DNA from: an uncultured Bacteroidales bacterium
GTDB taxonomy: Bacteria > Bacteroidota > Bacteroidia > Bacteroidales > Bacteroidaceae
DNA length: 18,077 nucleotides
Direction: 5' to 3'
Assembly: GCA_945837185.1 (NCBI GenBank)
Contig: CAMAMZ010000023.1
Span: 1 to 18,077, forward strand
The translations under genes and the position numbers were made by a program. The first letter of the stretch is position 1, and every line of letters begins with the position of its first letter. This document shows, piece after piece, positions 1-6,421 of the stretch. The notes under the pieces are model-generated. The model worked only from the letters and a program-made list of their open reading frames with translations. It was not told the DNA's origin and did no database searches.

Positions 1-946
1 TTACGCTTTGAACAGGCGCAGGCTGCACACGTGGTGAAGCAACCTTCTTGTCACGCAACGTTGCTACCTTCTTGTCACGTGGTGTGGCCACTTCCCTATC
101 AGGCGCAGCCACAACAATCTTCTCACCTGACGAGGCAGCTATTTTATCAGCGTGTTGTGCCTTATATTGCATAAAGGCACGGAAGATGCCCTGTGCATAA
201 CGGTCTGTAGAAGTGGGGGCATTGAGAAACTGCTCCTCTTCGCGTGTGGAGATAAAGCCCAACTCCAACAAGCATCCCGGCATAGAGGTGAGACGCAGTA
301 CCGCAAAATTATTTTGGTGCGCTCCGCCATTGATGCGGCCGGTAGAACGGCATACTTCCTGCTGCATGTAGCGAGCCAGATCCACACTACGTTCACGGTT
401 CTTATCGGCAATAAACTCAAACATGATGTCGCTCTCCGGTGAATCCTGGTCAAAGCCTTTATAGACCTGCTTGTAATCCTTCTCCATATAGATAACGGAG
501 TTTTCCCGCTTGGCCACGTCAATGTTTTCCAGAATGCCTTTGTTGCCCGTAGACTGCCCTCTTCCCAGGGTATATGTCTGGAATCCTTTCACACTCCTGC
601 TTCCTTCCACCGCGTTGATATGAAAAGAGAGAAAGAGGTCTGCTTTCTCGCGGTTGGCTATCTCTGCCCTTTCAATCAACTTCAGATAAACATCCTTCGT
701 ACGGGTATACACCACCCTTACATCCGGACACTCCCGCTCCACCATCTTTCCAAAGGCAAGGGCATAACGCAACGTCAAATCCTTCTCCTTGGAAATAGCA
801 CCCACGGCACCATGGTCCATACCTCCGTGTCCGGCATCAATAACAAGGGTAAAACGCTTGTCGCGCGCTCCTGCCTCTACACACATCGTTAGCAGCAGCA
901 GTAAAGCTACACCTATATTATATAGTATACGGACGCTCCCTTTCAT
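1..946 (-). CDS. N-acetylmuramoyl-L-alanine amidase (Amidase_3), 3' end beyond the window
   Basis: This enzyme cleaves the amide bond between N-acetylmuramic acid and L-alanine in peptidoglycan, in the periplasm. The frame is open from an ATG at 946 to the left edge (315 codons seen, no stop). Residues 1-28 are a signal peptide with a leucine-rich core (VALLLLLTM). The catalytic domain covers about 33-260: DAGHGG with zinc ligand H40, E54 in SKEKDLTL, H109 in FLSFHIN, and the catalytic glutamate E228 in LLELGF. A long insert at about 118-175 (VKGFQTYTLG through VAKRENSV to DIMFEF) is typical of Bacteroidota amidases of this type. After about residue 262 a polar linker holds an 8-residue repeat (see the repeat entry), and homologues often carry a further C-terminal domain that would lie outside the window. 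It starts 32 bases after folB, so co-transcription with nrdJ and folB is plausible. The family call is firm; the exact cellular role is inferred. Confidence 0.9.
   Translation of the reverse strand, partial: MKGSVRILYNIGVALLLLLTMCVEAGARDKRFTLVIDAGHGGMDHGAVGAISKEKDLTLRYALAFGKMVERECPDVRVVYTRTKDVYLKLIERAEIANREKADLFLSFHINAVEGSRSVKGFQTYTLGRGQSTGNKGILENIDVAKRENSVIYMEKDYKQVYKGFDQDSPESDIMFEFIADKNRERSVDLARYMQQEVCRSTGRINGGAHQNNFAVLRLTSMPGCLLELGFISTREEEQFLNAPTSTDRYAQGIFRAFMQYKAQHADKIAASSGEKIVVAAPDREVATPRDKKVATLRDKKVASPRVQPAPVQSV
29..91 (-). repeat. Degenerate 24-base in-frame tandem repeat in the amidase linker
   Basis: Two full copies and one partial copy of an 8-codon unit lie head to tail at 91-68, 67-44 and 43-29 of the minus strand. 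They encode VATPRDKK, VATLRDKK and VASPR. The last 12 bases of the two full copies (CGTGACAAGAAG) are identical while the first halves differ mostly at silent positions, so the duplication is not recent. The linker is strongly basic between the catalytic domain and whatever follows outside the window. Confidence 0.75.
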
Positions 947-950
947 GTTG

Positions 951-958
951 CAAATTTA
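951..958 (-). promoter_or_regulatory. Possible -7 box (TAnnTTTG) just upstream of the amidase
   Basis: The minus strand reads TAAATTTG, matching the Bacteroidota -7 consensus, only 4 bases before the amidase ATG. A TTTTG lies upstream but just 14 bases away instead of the usual 19-21. If used, the transcript would start at or next to the start codon and be nearly leaderless. It may be coincidence in AT-rich sequence, with the amidase read from the nrdJ promoter. Confidence 0.25.
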
Positions 959-978
959 ATGATTATATAGAACAAAAC

Positions 979-1371
979 CTAATTATTACTGATAGTTTTA
1001 TTATTTATTAAATGTAATTCTACACCTGCACCCTCCATGCTATCAGCTCCCATAGGAGGATTCAATTTAGTTAGCTGTAACTGCAATGCTTTTACAGCGG
1101 GAAAATCCTTAAAGATTCGTGCCCCTATTCTTCCTGCCACATGTTCCACCAACTGTGAGGGGACAGCCATCTCTTCCTTCACCACAGCGTAGACAGACGC
1201 ATAGTTCACTGTATGGCACACATCATCGGTCTGCATGGCTGTCGTGACATCACATTGCAAGCGCAGACTGATTTCATACGTATTCCCCACCAAACGCTCT
1301 TGCGCTTCCACGCCATGAAAGGCATGAAAACGCAAGCGGTTGAGGTGGATATAAGAATCTGTTACCTGCAT
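979..1371 (-). CDS. folB: Dihydroneopterin aldolase
   Basis: FolB converts 7,8-dihydroneopterin to 6-hydroxymethyl-dihydropterin and glycolaldehyde in cytoplasmic folate synthesis. The protein has 130 residues from the ATG at 1371, close to the usual family length of about 120; a TTG two codons upstream gives a longer reading that is less likely. Recognisable family blocks are FHAFHGVEAQERLVG near the N terminus, HTVNYASVY, LVEHVAGRI and LTKLNPPMGA. By alignment to known aldolases the active-site positions correspond to E25, Y57, E76 and K102, all present. The nrdJ stop codon is 21 bases upstream and the amidase begins 32 bases downstream, which suggests a shared transcript. Family members can also epimerise the substrate (7,8-dihydromonapterin chemistry), which sequence reading cannot exclude. 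Confidence 0.92.
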   Translation of the reverse strand: MQVTDSYIHLNRLRFHAFHGVEAQERLVGNTYEISLRLQCDVTTAMQTDDVCHTVNYASVYAVVKEEMAVPSQLVEHVAGRIGARIFKDFPAVKALQLQLTKLNPPMGADSMEGAGVELHLINNKTISNN

Positions 1372-1392
1372 AAGCAACTCTTGGGTTAGGGC

Positions 1393-3963
1393 TTATCCAC
1401 AACGACTGGCACCGCAATTGGTACAGATCAGGCAGCCTTCCTGGTATACCAGACTCTCATTGCCACATACCGGGCACTTCTGCCCTTTGGCCTGTGTGCC
1501 ATCGGCGATATATTTCTTGAGGGCACGCTCCACACCATTCTTCCACGTGTTGATGCTCTGGTCTTTGAGTTGAAGCGAACTTACCAAACGAATCACATGG
1601 TCGATGGGCATGCGATAGCGCAACACGCCAGAGATGAGCTTGGCATAGTTCCAATATTCCGGATTGAACTTTTCCGACAAGCCCTCAACGGTTGTCTTAT
1701 AGCCACGTTTGTTCTCAAACTGGAAATCGTAGCGTTTGGTGCCATCCTCATAGACACGTTTGATAATCTTACCTTTTGTCACGGTCTTGGGCAGCACGAT
1801 ACCTTCATCATCGTCCTGCAAACCGGTAAATATTTCATAAGGATAACCATTGAGCAGTCCTACGAAGGCCACCCATTTCTCCTTATTGTTTTGGAAACGC
1901 ACCACATCACATTCCAATTCTGCCGGACGGGTCTCCGTAACAGCCGGACGCTGACAAGGAATCTTCTGTTCTTCATTGCCTCCTTTGGCATCACCCTTCT
2001 TCTTGTCTTTCTTAGAAACGGCAATCATTACACCCGAACGACTGCCATCACGATAAATCGTGCAGCCCTTGCAACCCGACTTCCATGCCTCTACATACAA
2101 CTTGTTGACGAGGGCCTCATCCACATCGTTGGGCAAGTTCACCGTCACGGAGATAGAATGGTCTACCCATTTCTGGATGGCTCCCTGCATGCGTACCTTC
2201 ATCAGCCAGTCGACATCATTGGCGGTGGCTTTATGATAGGGCGAACGTGCCACTAAGGCATCCACCTCTTCCTGTGTGTAGCGTTTCTCCGTATCATAGC
2301 CATTGACACGCATCCACTCCAAGAATTTACGGTGATACACGATGTATTCCTCAAAGCTGTCTCCCACCTCATCGGTATAATCCACATGCACATCGCTGTC
2401 GTTGGGGTTCACCTTGCGACGACGTTTATAAACAGGCATGAATACAGGCTCTATGCCCGAAGTGGTTTGCGTCATGAGCGAAGTCGTTCCCGTAGGTGCG
2501 ATGGTAAGACAGGCGATATTGCGACGACCATAGGTTAACATATCCTCATACAGCTGTGGGTCGGCCTCCTTCAAACGAAGGATGAAAGGATTGGCAGCCT
2601 CACGTTTCGCATCAAAGATTTCAAATGCACCACGCTCCTTGGCCATGGTTACTGAGGAACGGTAGGCATTCAAAGCCAAAGTCTTATGCACCGACACACT
2701 GAAGTCTGTGGCTTCTTGTGTACCGTAACGCAATCCCATAGCAGCCAACATATCACCTTCTGCCGTAATACCGACACCCGTACGACGTCCCATACTGCTC
2801 TTGCGCTGTATCTTCTCCCACAAATGATATTCAGCACCCTTGACCTCACTACTTTGCGGGTCTTGCTGAATCTTCTCCATGATGCACGCAATCTTCTCCA
2901 TTTCGAGGTCTACGATGTCGTCCATGATACGCTGTGCACACTGCACATGCTGTGCGAAACGCTCAAAATCGAATCTTGCTTCAGCAGTAAAGGGATGTTC
3001 TACATAACTATACAGGTTAATGCAAAGCAAGCGGCAACTGTCGTAAGGACAGAGAGGAATCTCTCCACAGGGATTGGTGCTTACGGTTTGGAATCCGAGG
3101 TCGGCATAACAGTCGGGAATACTCTCTCGCAAGATGGTATCCCAGAAGAGGACACCCGGCTCAGCACTTTTCCACGCATTATGCACAATTTTCTCCCAAA
3201 GCTTACGTGCGGAGATTTCCTTTTCCACAAAGGGTTCCTTTGCATCAATGGGGAATTGTTGAACATAGGGTTTGTCGGCTATTGCAGCCTGCATGAAAGC
3301 ATCATCAATCTTCACGCTTACATTGGCACCCGTCACCTTGCCTTCCACCATCTTCGCATCAATGAACGATTCACTATCAGGATGCTTAATGCTAACACTC
3401 AGCATCAAGGCACCACGCCGCCCATCCTGTGCCACCTCGCGCGTGGAGTTGGAATAGCGTTCCATAAACGGCACCAAACCTGTTGAGGTGAGTGCAGAGT
3501 TGTTGACAGGAGAGCCTTTTGGACGGATATGACTCAAGTCATGGCCTACTCCGCCACGACGCTTCATCAACTGCACCTGTTCCTCGTCGATACGCATGAT
3601 GGCACCATAGGAGTCGGCATCGCCCTCCAGACCTATCACAAAGCAATTGCTTAAGGATGCCACCTGATGGTCATTGCCTATACCCGTCATCGGACTTCCG
3701 GCCGGAATGACATAACGGAAATGGTCCAACAGGTCAAAGACGTCCTGTGCCGACAAAGGATTCTCATAACGACGCTCTATGCGCGCCACTTCATTGGCTA
3801 TGCGCCAGTGCATATCCTCCGGAGAGCGTTCATAAATATTGCCAAAGCTATCCTTCATCGCATATTTGTTCACCCACACGCGGGCCGCGAGCTCATCACC
3901 ATCAAAGTAGGCTAAAGAGGCATTATAGGCCTCTTCATAAGAATAGGTAGTTTTATCGTTCAT
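1393..3963 (-). CDS. nrdJ: Adenosylcobalamin-dependent (class II) ribonucleotide reductase
   Basis: This enzyme reduces ribonucleotides to deoxyribonucleotides using a thiyl radical generated from adenosylcobalamin. The ATG at 3963 gives 856 residues and begins MNDKTTYSYEEAY. The frame stays open upstream to a TTG at 4056, but those 31 codons lie over a promoter-like -7 box (3996-4003) and encode low-complexity sequence, so the shorter start is preferred. Active-site features, numbered from M1 at 3963, are C107 (SLSNCF), N297, C299 and E301 in NPCGE, and C310 (DSCRLLC). The C299/C310 spacing matches the thiyl and redox cysteines of characterised class II enzymes. A TSCPD-type domain covers about 680-790, and a C-terminal zinc-ribbon-like or redox tail has cysteines at 830, 833, 844, 847, 850 and 855. 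The gene leads a probable nrdJ-folB-amidase unit. Its activity implies that the cell makes or imports cobalamin. Confidence 0.96.
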   Translation of the reverse strand: MNDKTTYSYEEAYNASLAYFDGDELAARVWVNKYAMKDSFGNIYERSPEDMHWRIANEVARIERRYENPLSAQDVFDLLDHFRYVIPAGSPMTGIGNDHQVASLSNCFVIGLEGDADSYGAIMRIDEEQVQLMKRRGGVGHDLSHIRPKGSPVNNSALTSTGLVPFMERYSNSTREVAQDGRRGALMLSVSIKHPDSESFIDAKMVEGKVTGANVSVKIDDAFMQAAIADKPYVQQFPIDAKEPFVEKEISARKLWEKIVHNAWKSAEPGVLFWDTILRESIPDCYADLGFQTVSTNPCGEIPLCPYDSCRLLCINLYSYVEHPFTAEARFDFERFAQHVQCAQRIMDDIVDLEMEKIACIMEKIQQDPQSSEVKGAEYHLWEKIQRKSSMGRRTGVGITAEGDMLAAMGLRYGTQEATDFSVSVHKTLALNAYRSSVTMAKERGAFEIFDAKREAANPFILRLKEADPQLYEDMLTYGRRNIACLTIAPTGTTSLMTQTTSGIEPVFMPVYKRRRKVNPNDSDVHVDYTDEVGDSFEEYIVYHRKFLEWMRVNGYDTEKRYTQEEVDALVARSPYHKATANDVDWLMKVRMQGAIQKWVDHSISVTVNLPNDVDEALVNKLYVEAWKSGCKGCTIYRDGSRSGVMIAVSKKDKKKGDAKGGNEEQKIPCQRPAVTETRPAELECDVVRFQNNKEKWVAFVGLLNGYPYEIFTGLQDDDEGIVLPKTVTKGKIIKRVYEDGTKRYDFQFENKRGYKTTVEGLSEKFNPEYWNYAKLISGVLRYRMPIDHVIRLVSSLQLKDQSINTWKNGVERALKKYIADGTQAKGQKCPVCGNESLVYQEGCLICTNCGASRCG

Positions 3964-3995
3964 TGGATTACTTAAGTGATTTTGAATTATCGGTG

Positions 3996-4026
3996 CAAAG
4001 CTACCACTTTTTTTCGGAACAGCGAA
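3996..4026 (-). promoter_or_regulatory. Promoter of nrdJ (-33 and -7 elements)
   Basis: On the minus strand TAGCTTTG (4003-3996) fits the -7 consensus TAnnTTTG. A TTCG, weakly resembling the -33 TTTG/TTG element, ends 19 bases upstream (4026-4023). Transcription would begin near 3990, giving a leader of about 25-30 bases before the ATG at 3963. That is far too short for a cobalamin riboswitch. Confidence 0.5.
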
Positions 4027-4064
4027 AAAAAAAGAAAGGTTTAACGAAAAGAACAAGCAGAAAG

Positions 4065-4096
4065 TTTTCGGTATTGGAAAACTTCACTTATCTTTG
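4065..4096 (+). promoter_or_regulatory. Promoter of the nitroreductase gene
   Basis: TATCTTTG at 4089-4096 is an exact fit to the Bacteroidota -7 consensus. A T-rich TTTTCG at 4065-4070 sits at about -33 spacing. Transcription would start near 4102, leaving a leader of about 15 bases before the ATG at 4118. A TTG start at 4094 would lie inside the -7 box, which argues for the downstream start. The gap carries this promoter and the opposing nrdJ promoter about 90 bases apart. Confidence 0.55.
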
Positions 4097-4117
4097 CGAA
4101 AAATTAATTTTCAAAAA

Positions 4118-4855
4118 ATGAAATCCATTACAATTCGTAAATCCATCAGGAAATATACCTCGGAAGAGGTGAGTGACGCACTATTGCACACCTTATTAGA
4201 GCAAGCAACACGTACACAAACTATGGGCAACCTGCAACTGTATTCGGTGGTTGTTACACGAGACGCTTCGATGAAAGCACGCCTGGCACCGGCGCATTTC
4301 AACCAGCCTATGGTTACAGGGGCACCTGTAGTACTCACTTTCTGCGCAGATTTCAGAAGGACCACCCTTTGGGCAGAAAACCGTTGTGCCTCACCAGGCT
4401 ACGACAATATACTCAGCTTTATGAATGCTGCCACCGATGCCCTACTCTATTGCCAGACCTTCTGTAATTTGGCCGAAGAACAAGGGTTGGGTCTCTGTTT
4501 CCTCGGCACTACGGTCTATATGCCGCAGCAAATCATCTCACTCCTTGAATTGCCCAAATTGGTGTTCCCTGTAGCCACCATCACATTGGGTTGGCCCGAT
4601 GAAAATCCAGAACTTACCGACCGTTTGCCACTCGATGCCATTCTGCATACAGAAACCTATCACGATTATACACCCGAGCGTATTGATGACTGCTATGCCG
4701 CCAAGGAAGCCCTTCCGGCAAACCAACATTTCGTTGCAATAAACCACAAAGAAACCTTGGCACAAGTCTTTACGGATATACGCTATACCCGTAAAGACAA
4801 CGAAGCACTTTCAGAAACCTTGCTGGAAGCACTTCGACAGCAAGGTTTCCTGTAA
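4118..4855 (+). CDS. Nitroreductase-family FMN oxidoreductase
   Basis: The protein has 245 residues and belongs to the nitroreductase (NfsA/FRP-like) family of FMN-dependent NAD(P)H oxidoreductases. The N-terminal block SITIRKSIRKYTSEEVS carries the arginine pattern that binds the FMN phosphate. The middle block (NAATDALLYCQTFCNLAEEQ, then GLGLCFLGTT) is the usual dimer-interface helix and the following glycine-rich segment. The LGWPDENP region follows, and the tail (AQVFTDIRYTRKDNEALS, ending RQQGFL) is shared with many Bacteroidota family members. The start at 4118 is preferred because the upstream TTG lies in the promoter -7 box. This is the only plus-strand gene in the window, divergent from nrdJ and convergent with the MFS gene. 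The physiological substrate cannot be told from sequence; quinones, flavins and nitroaromatics are typical of the family. Confidence 0.88.
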   Translation: MKSITIRKSIRKYTSEEVSDALLHTLLEQATRTQTMGNLQLYSVVVTRDASMKARLAPAHFNQPMVTGAPVVLTFCADFRRTTLWAENRCASPGYDNILSFMNAATDALLYCQTFCNLAEEQGLGLCFLGTTVYMPQQIISLLELPKLVFPVATITLGWPDENPELTDRLPLDAILHTETYHDYTPERIDDCYAAKEALPANQHFVAINHKETLAQVFTDIRYTRKDNEALSETLLEALRQQGFL

Positions 4856-4858
4856 ACT

Positions 4859-4878
4859 ACCGGTTTTAAGCAACCGGT
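4859..4878. terminator. Hairpin between convergent genes, possible bidirectional terminator
   Basis: ACCGGTT (4859-4865) and AACCGGT (4872-4878) form a perfect 7-base stem with a 6-base loop. The hairpin starts 4 bases after the nitroreductase stop and overlaps the last codons and stop of the MFS gene on the other strand. Neither side has a clear T-tract, so intrinsic termination is plausible from position but not shown. Confidence 0.35.
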
Positions 4879-6308
4879 TGATATCTGGGCACCAATGTCT
4901 TCATGACAATCCAACCCAAGAGGTAGGCTATAGAGCAGTAGCCGAAAATCATGAAATAGCCTGCCTCTTTTCCCTGAAAGCCCATAAAGTACACTTGCTC
5001 GGCTTCCACATAGTCGAGGAGTCGACCTGAGAGCAGGTTGATCAAAAACGAGCTGAGACCACCTGCCATACCATTCAGACCGGTTATGGTAGCCACGGCA
5101 CGTTTGGGGAAAAGGTCACTACCTACAGAGAACAGGTTGGCCGACCACGATTGGTGAGCAGCACCTACTATACCGATGATAATTACGGTAAGCCAGCATG
5201 AATAGCTTCCAAAGGGTTGTGCCAACAAGCCCAACAAGGGGAAGAGCGCAAACACCAACATGGCTTTCATACGACAACTGTACACGTCTTTGCCTGTACG
5301 GTTTACCAAGATGGTAGGCAGCTTGCCGCCATACAACGACAACATGGTCACGGCATAGAGTACAAAGATGAGCATCTGTGCCATCCACGAGTCAGAAGGA
5401 TAATGATACACATCGCTGATATAGGCAGGTGTCCAGAACAGGAAGAACCACCACACACCGTCGGTAAGGAATTTACCCAAGAGTATGGCCCATGTCTGCT
5501 TCAGGCGCAAACATTCGGCTATGCCTATCTGCCTGCCATTATCCACAACCTGCTCCGTTTCGTTGCTATCCTGCAGGATATAGTCCCGCTCCGCCTGATT
5601 CACCAGTTTGTTGCGGTCGATGGGTTTATAGACAAACACCCAAACACCCATCCACACAAAACCCAAGAGACCAATCACCACAAAGGCCATTTCCCATCCG
5701 TTTCCTACACCGGCTTGTTTGAAATAGCTTGCCAAGGTAGGAATGCAGAGCGGTGCTATCAACGCACCCACAGTAGCTCCGGCATTGAAGATGGCTGTGG
5801 CATAAGCCCTGTCTTTCTTAGGAAAATATTCTGCTGTCACCTTGACTGCCGCAGGGAAGTTGCCCGATTCACCGGCTGCCAGCACCACGCGTGCCGCCAA
5901 AAAGAAATAAACGCTTACCATTGAGATGGTGACGGCCAAATCGCCTGTTGCTCCCACAAGTTGGGCAGCATCATGCAAGCCTACCACATGCTCGGTGGCC
6001 CAGCCGCAGAGCGCATGCAAACAAGCACCAGCCGACCACACACCAATGGCCCACAAATAGCCACGTTTCGTTCCTAACCAGTCAATGATTCTTCCGGAGA
6101 AGAAATTGGCAATGGCATACATAATGGCAAAAGCTGCTGCGATATTGCCATAATCGGTATTACTCCAATGAAACTCCGGCGCAATAAAGTCTTTCCAGGT
6201 GAGTGAAAGCGCCTGACGGTCGAGATAGTTGACGGTGGTAGCAAAAAAGAGCATTGCACAGATTACCCACCGAAAATTGGTTTTAGGGTTACTTTGACTT
6301 GTTTCCAT
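4866..6308 (-). CDS. MFS transporter, ACS family, ExuT-like hexuronate:H+ symporter
   Basis: This 480-residue inner-membrane protein has about 12 hydrophobic segments. The N-terminal block WVICAMLFFATTVNYLDRQA and the motif-A-like loop GRIIDWLGTKRGY are typical of the major facilitator superfamily. The segment LAAGESGNFPAAVKVTAEYF, with KKDRAYATAIFNAG after it, is the hallmark of the anion:cation symporter branch that contains hexuronate transporters such as ExuT. An extra stretch of about 30 residues (WATEHVVGLHDAAQLVG and beyond) precedes the conserved arginine segment and accounts for a length above the usual 430. Glucuronate or galacturonate uptake is the best substrate guess, but no uronate catabolic gene lies in the window. 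A strong promoter-like pair precedes it, so it is probably transcribed alone. The family call is firm and the substrate inferred. Confidence 0.87.
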   Translation of the reverse strand: METSQSNPKTNFRWVICAMLFFATTVNYLDRQALSLTWKDFIAPEFHWSNTDYGNIAAAFAIMYAIANFFSGRIIDWLGTKRGYLWAIGVWSAGACLHALCGWATEHVVGLHDAAQLVGATGDLAVTISMVSVYFFLAARVVLAAGESGNFPAAVKVTAEYFPKKDRAYATAIFNAGATVGALIAPLCIPTLASYFKQAGVGNGWEMAFVVIGLLGFVWMGVWVFVYKPIDRNKLVNQAERDYILQDSNETEQVVDNGRQIGIAECLRLKQTWAILLGKFLTDGVWWFFLFWTPAYISDVYHYPSDSWMAQMLIFVLYAVTMLSLYGGKLPTILVNRTGKDVYSCRMKAMLVFALFPLLGLLAQPFGSYSCWLTVIIIGIVGAAHQSWSANLFSVGSDLFPKRAVATITGLNGMAGGLSSFLINLLSGRLLDYVEAEQVYFMGFQGKEAGYFMIFGYCSIAYLLGWIVMKTLVPRYQPVA

Positions 6309-6358
6309 GTTTTGTAAGGTGATATTCTAAATTGTTTAATGTGCTTATCACGCATGGA

Positions 6359-6389
6359 CAAAGTTACACAAAAAAAAGTAACCCTTCAA
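6359..6389 (-). promoter_or_regulatory. Promoter of the MFS transporter gene
   Basis: On the minus strand TTG (6389-6387) and TAACTTTG (6366-6359) are separated by exactly 20 bases, fitting the Bacteroidota -33/-7 arrangement. A run of 8 T lies in the spacer. Transcription would begin near 6352, leaving a leader of about 45 bases. The rest of the 113-base gap (6309-6421) is AT-rich, with no other structure seen. Confidence 0.6.
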
Positions 6390-6421
6390 CCTTTCTTATT
6401 ATTTTTTACATACATTAACCA

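Noticed and set aside
139..522. 127-codon minus-strand frame within the amidase region
   Set aside because: It is an alternative frame of the amidase catalytic domain, whose own frame carries all the zinc and catalytic residues without interruption.
3964..4117. Cobalamin riboswitch or NrdR box controlling nrdJ
   Set aside because: The inferred leader is only about 25-30 bases, far below riboswitch size. No B12-box-like or paired NrdR-box sequence was seen in the gap.
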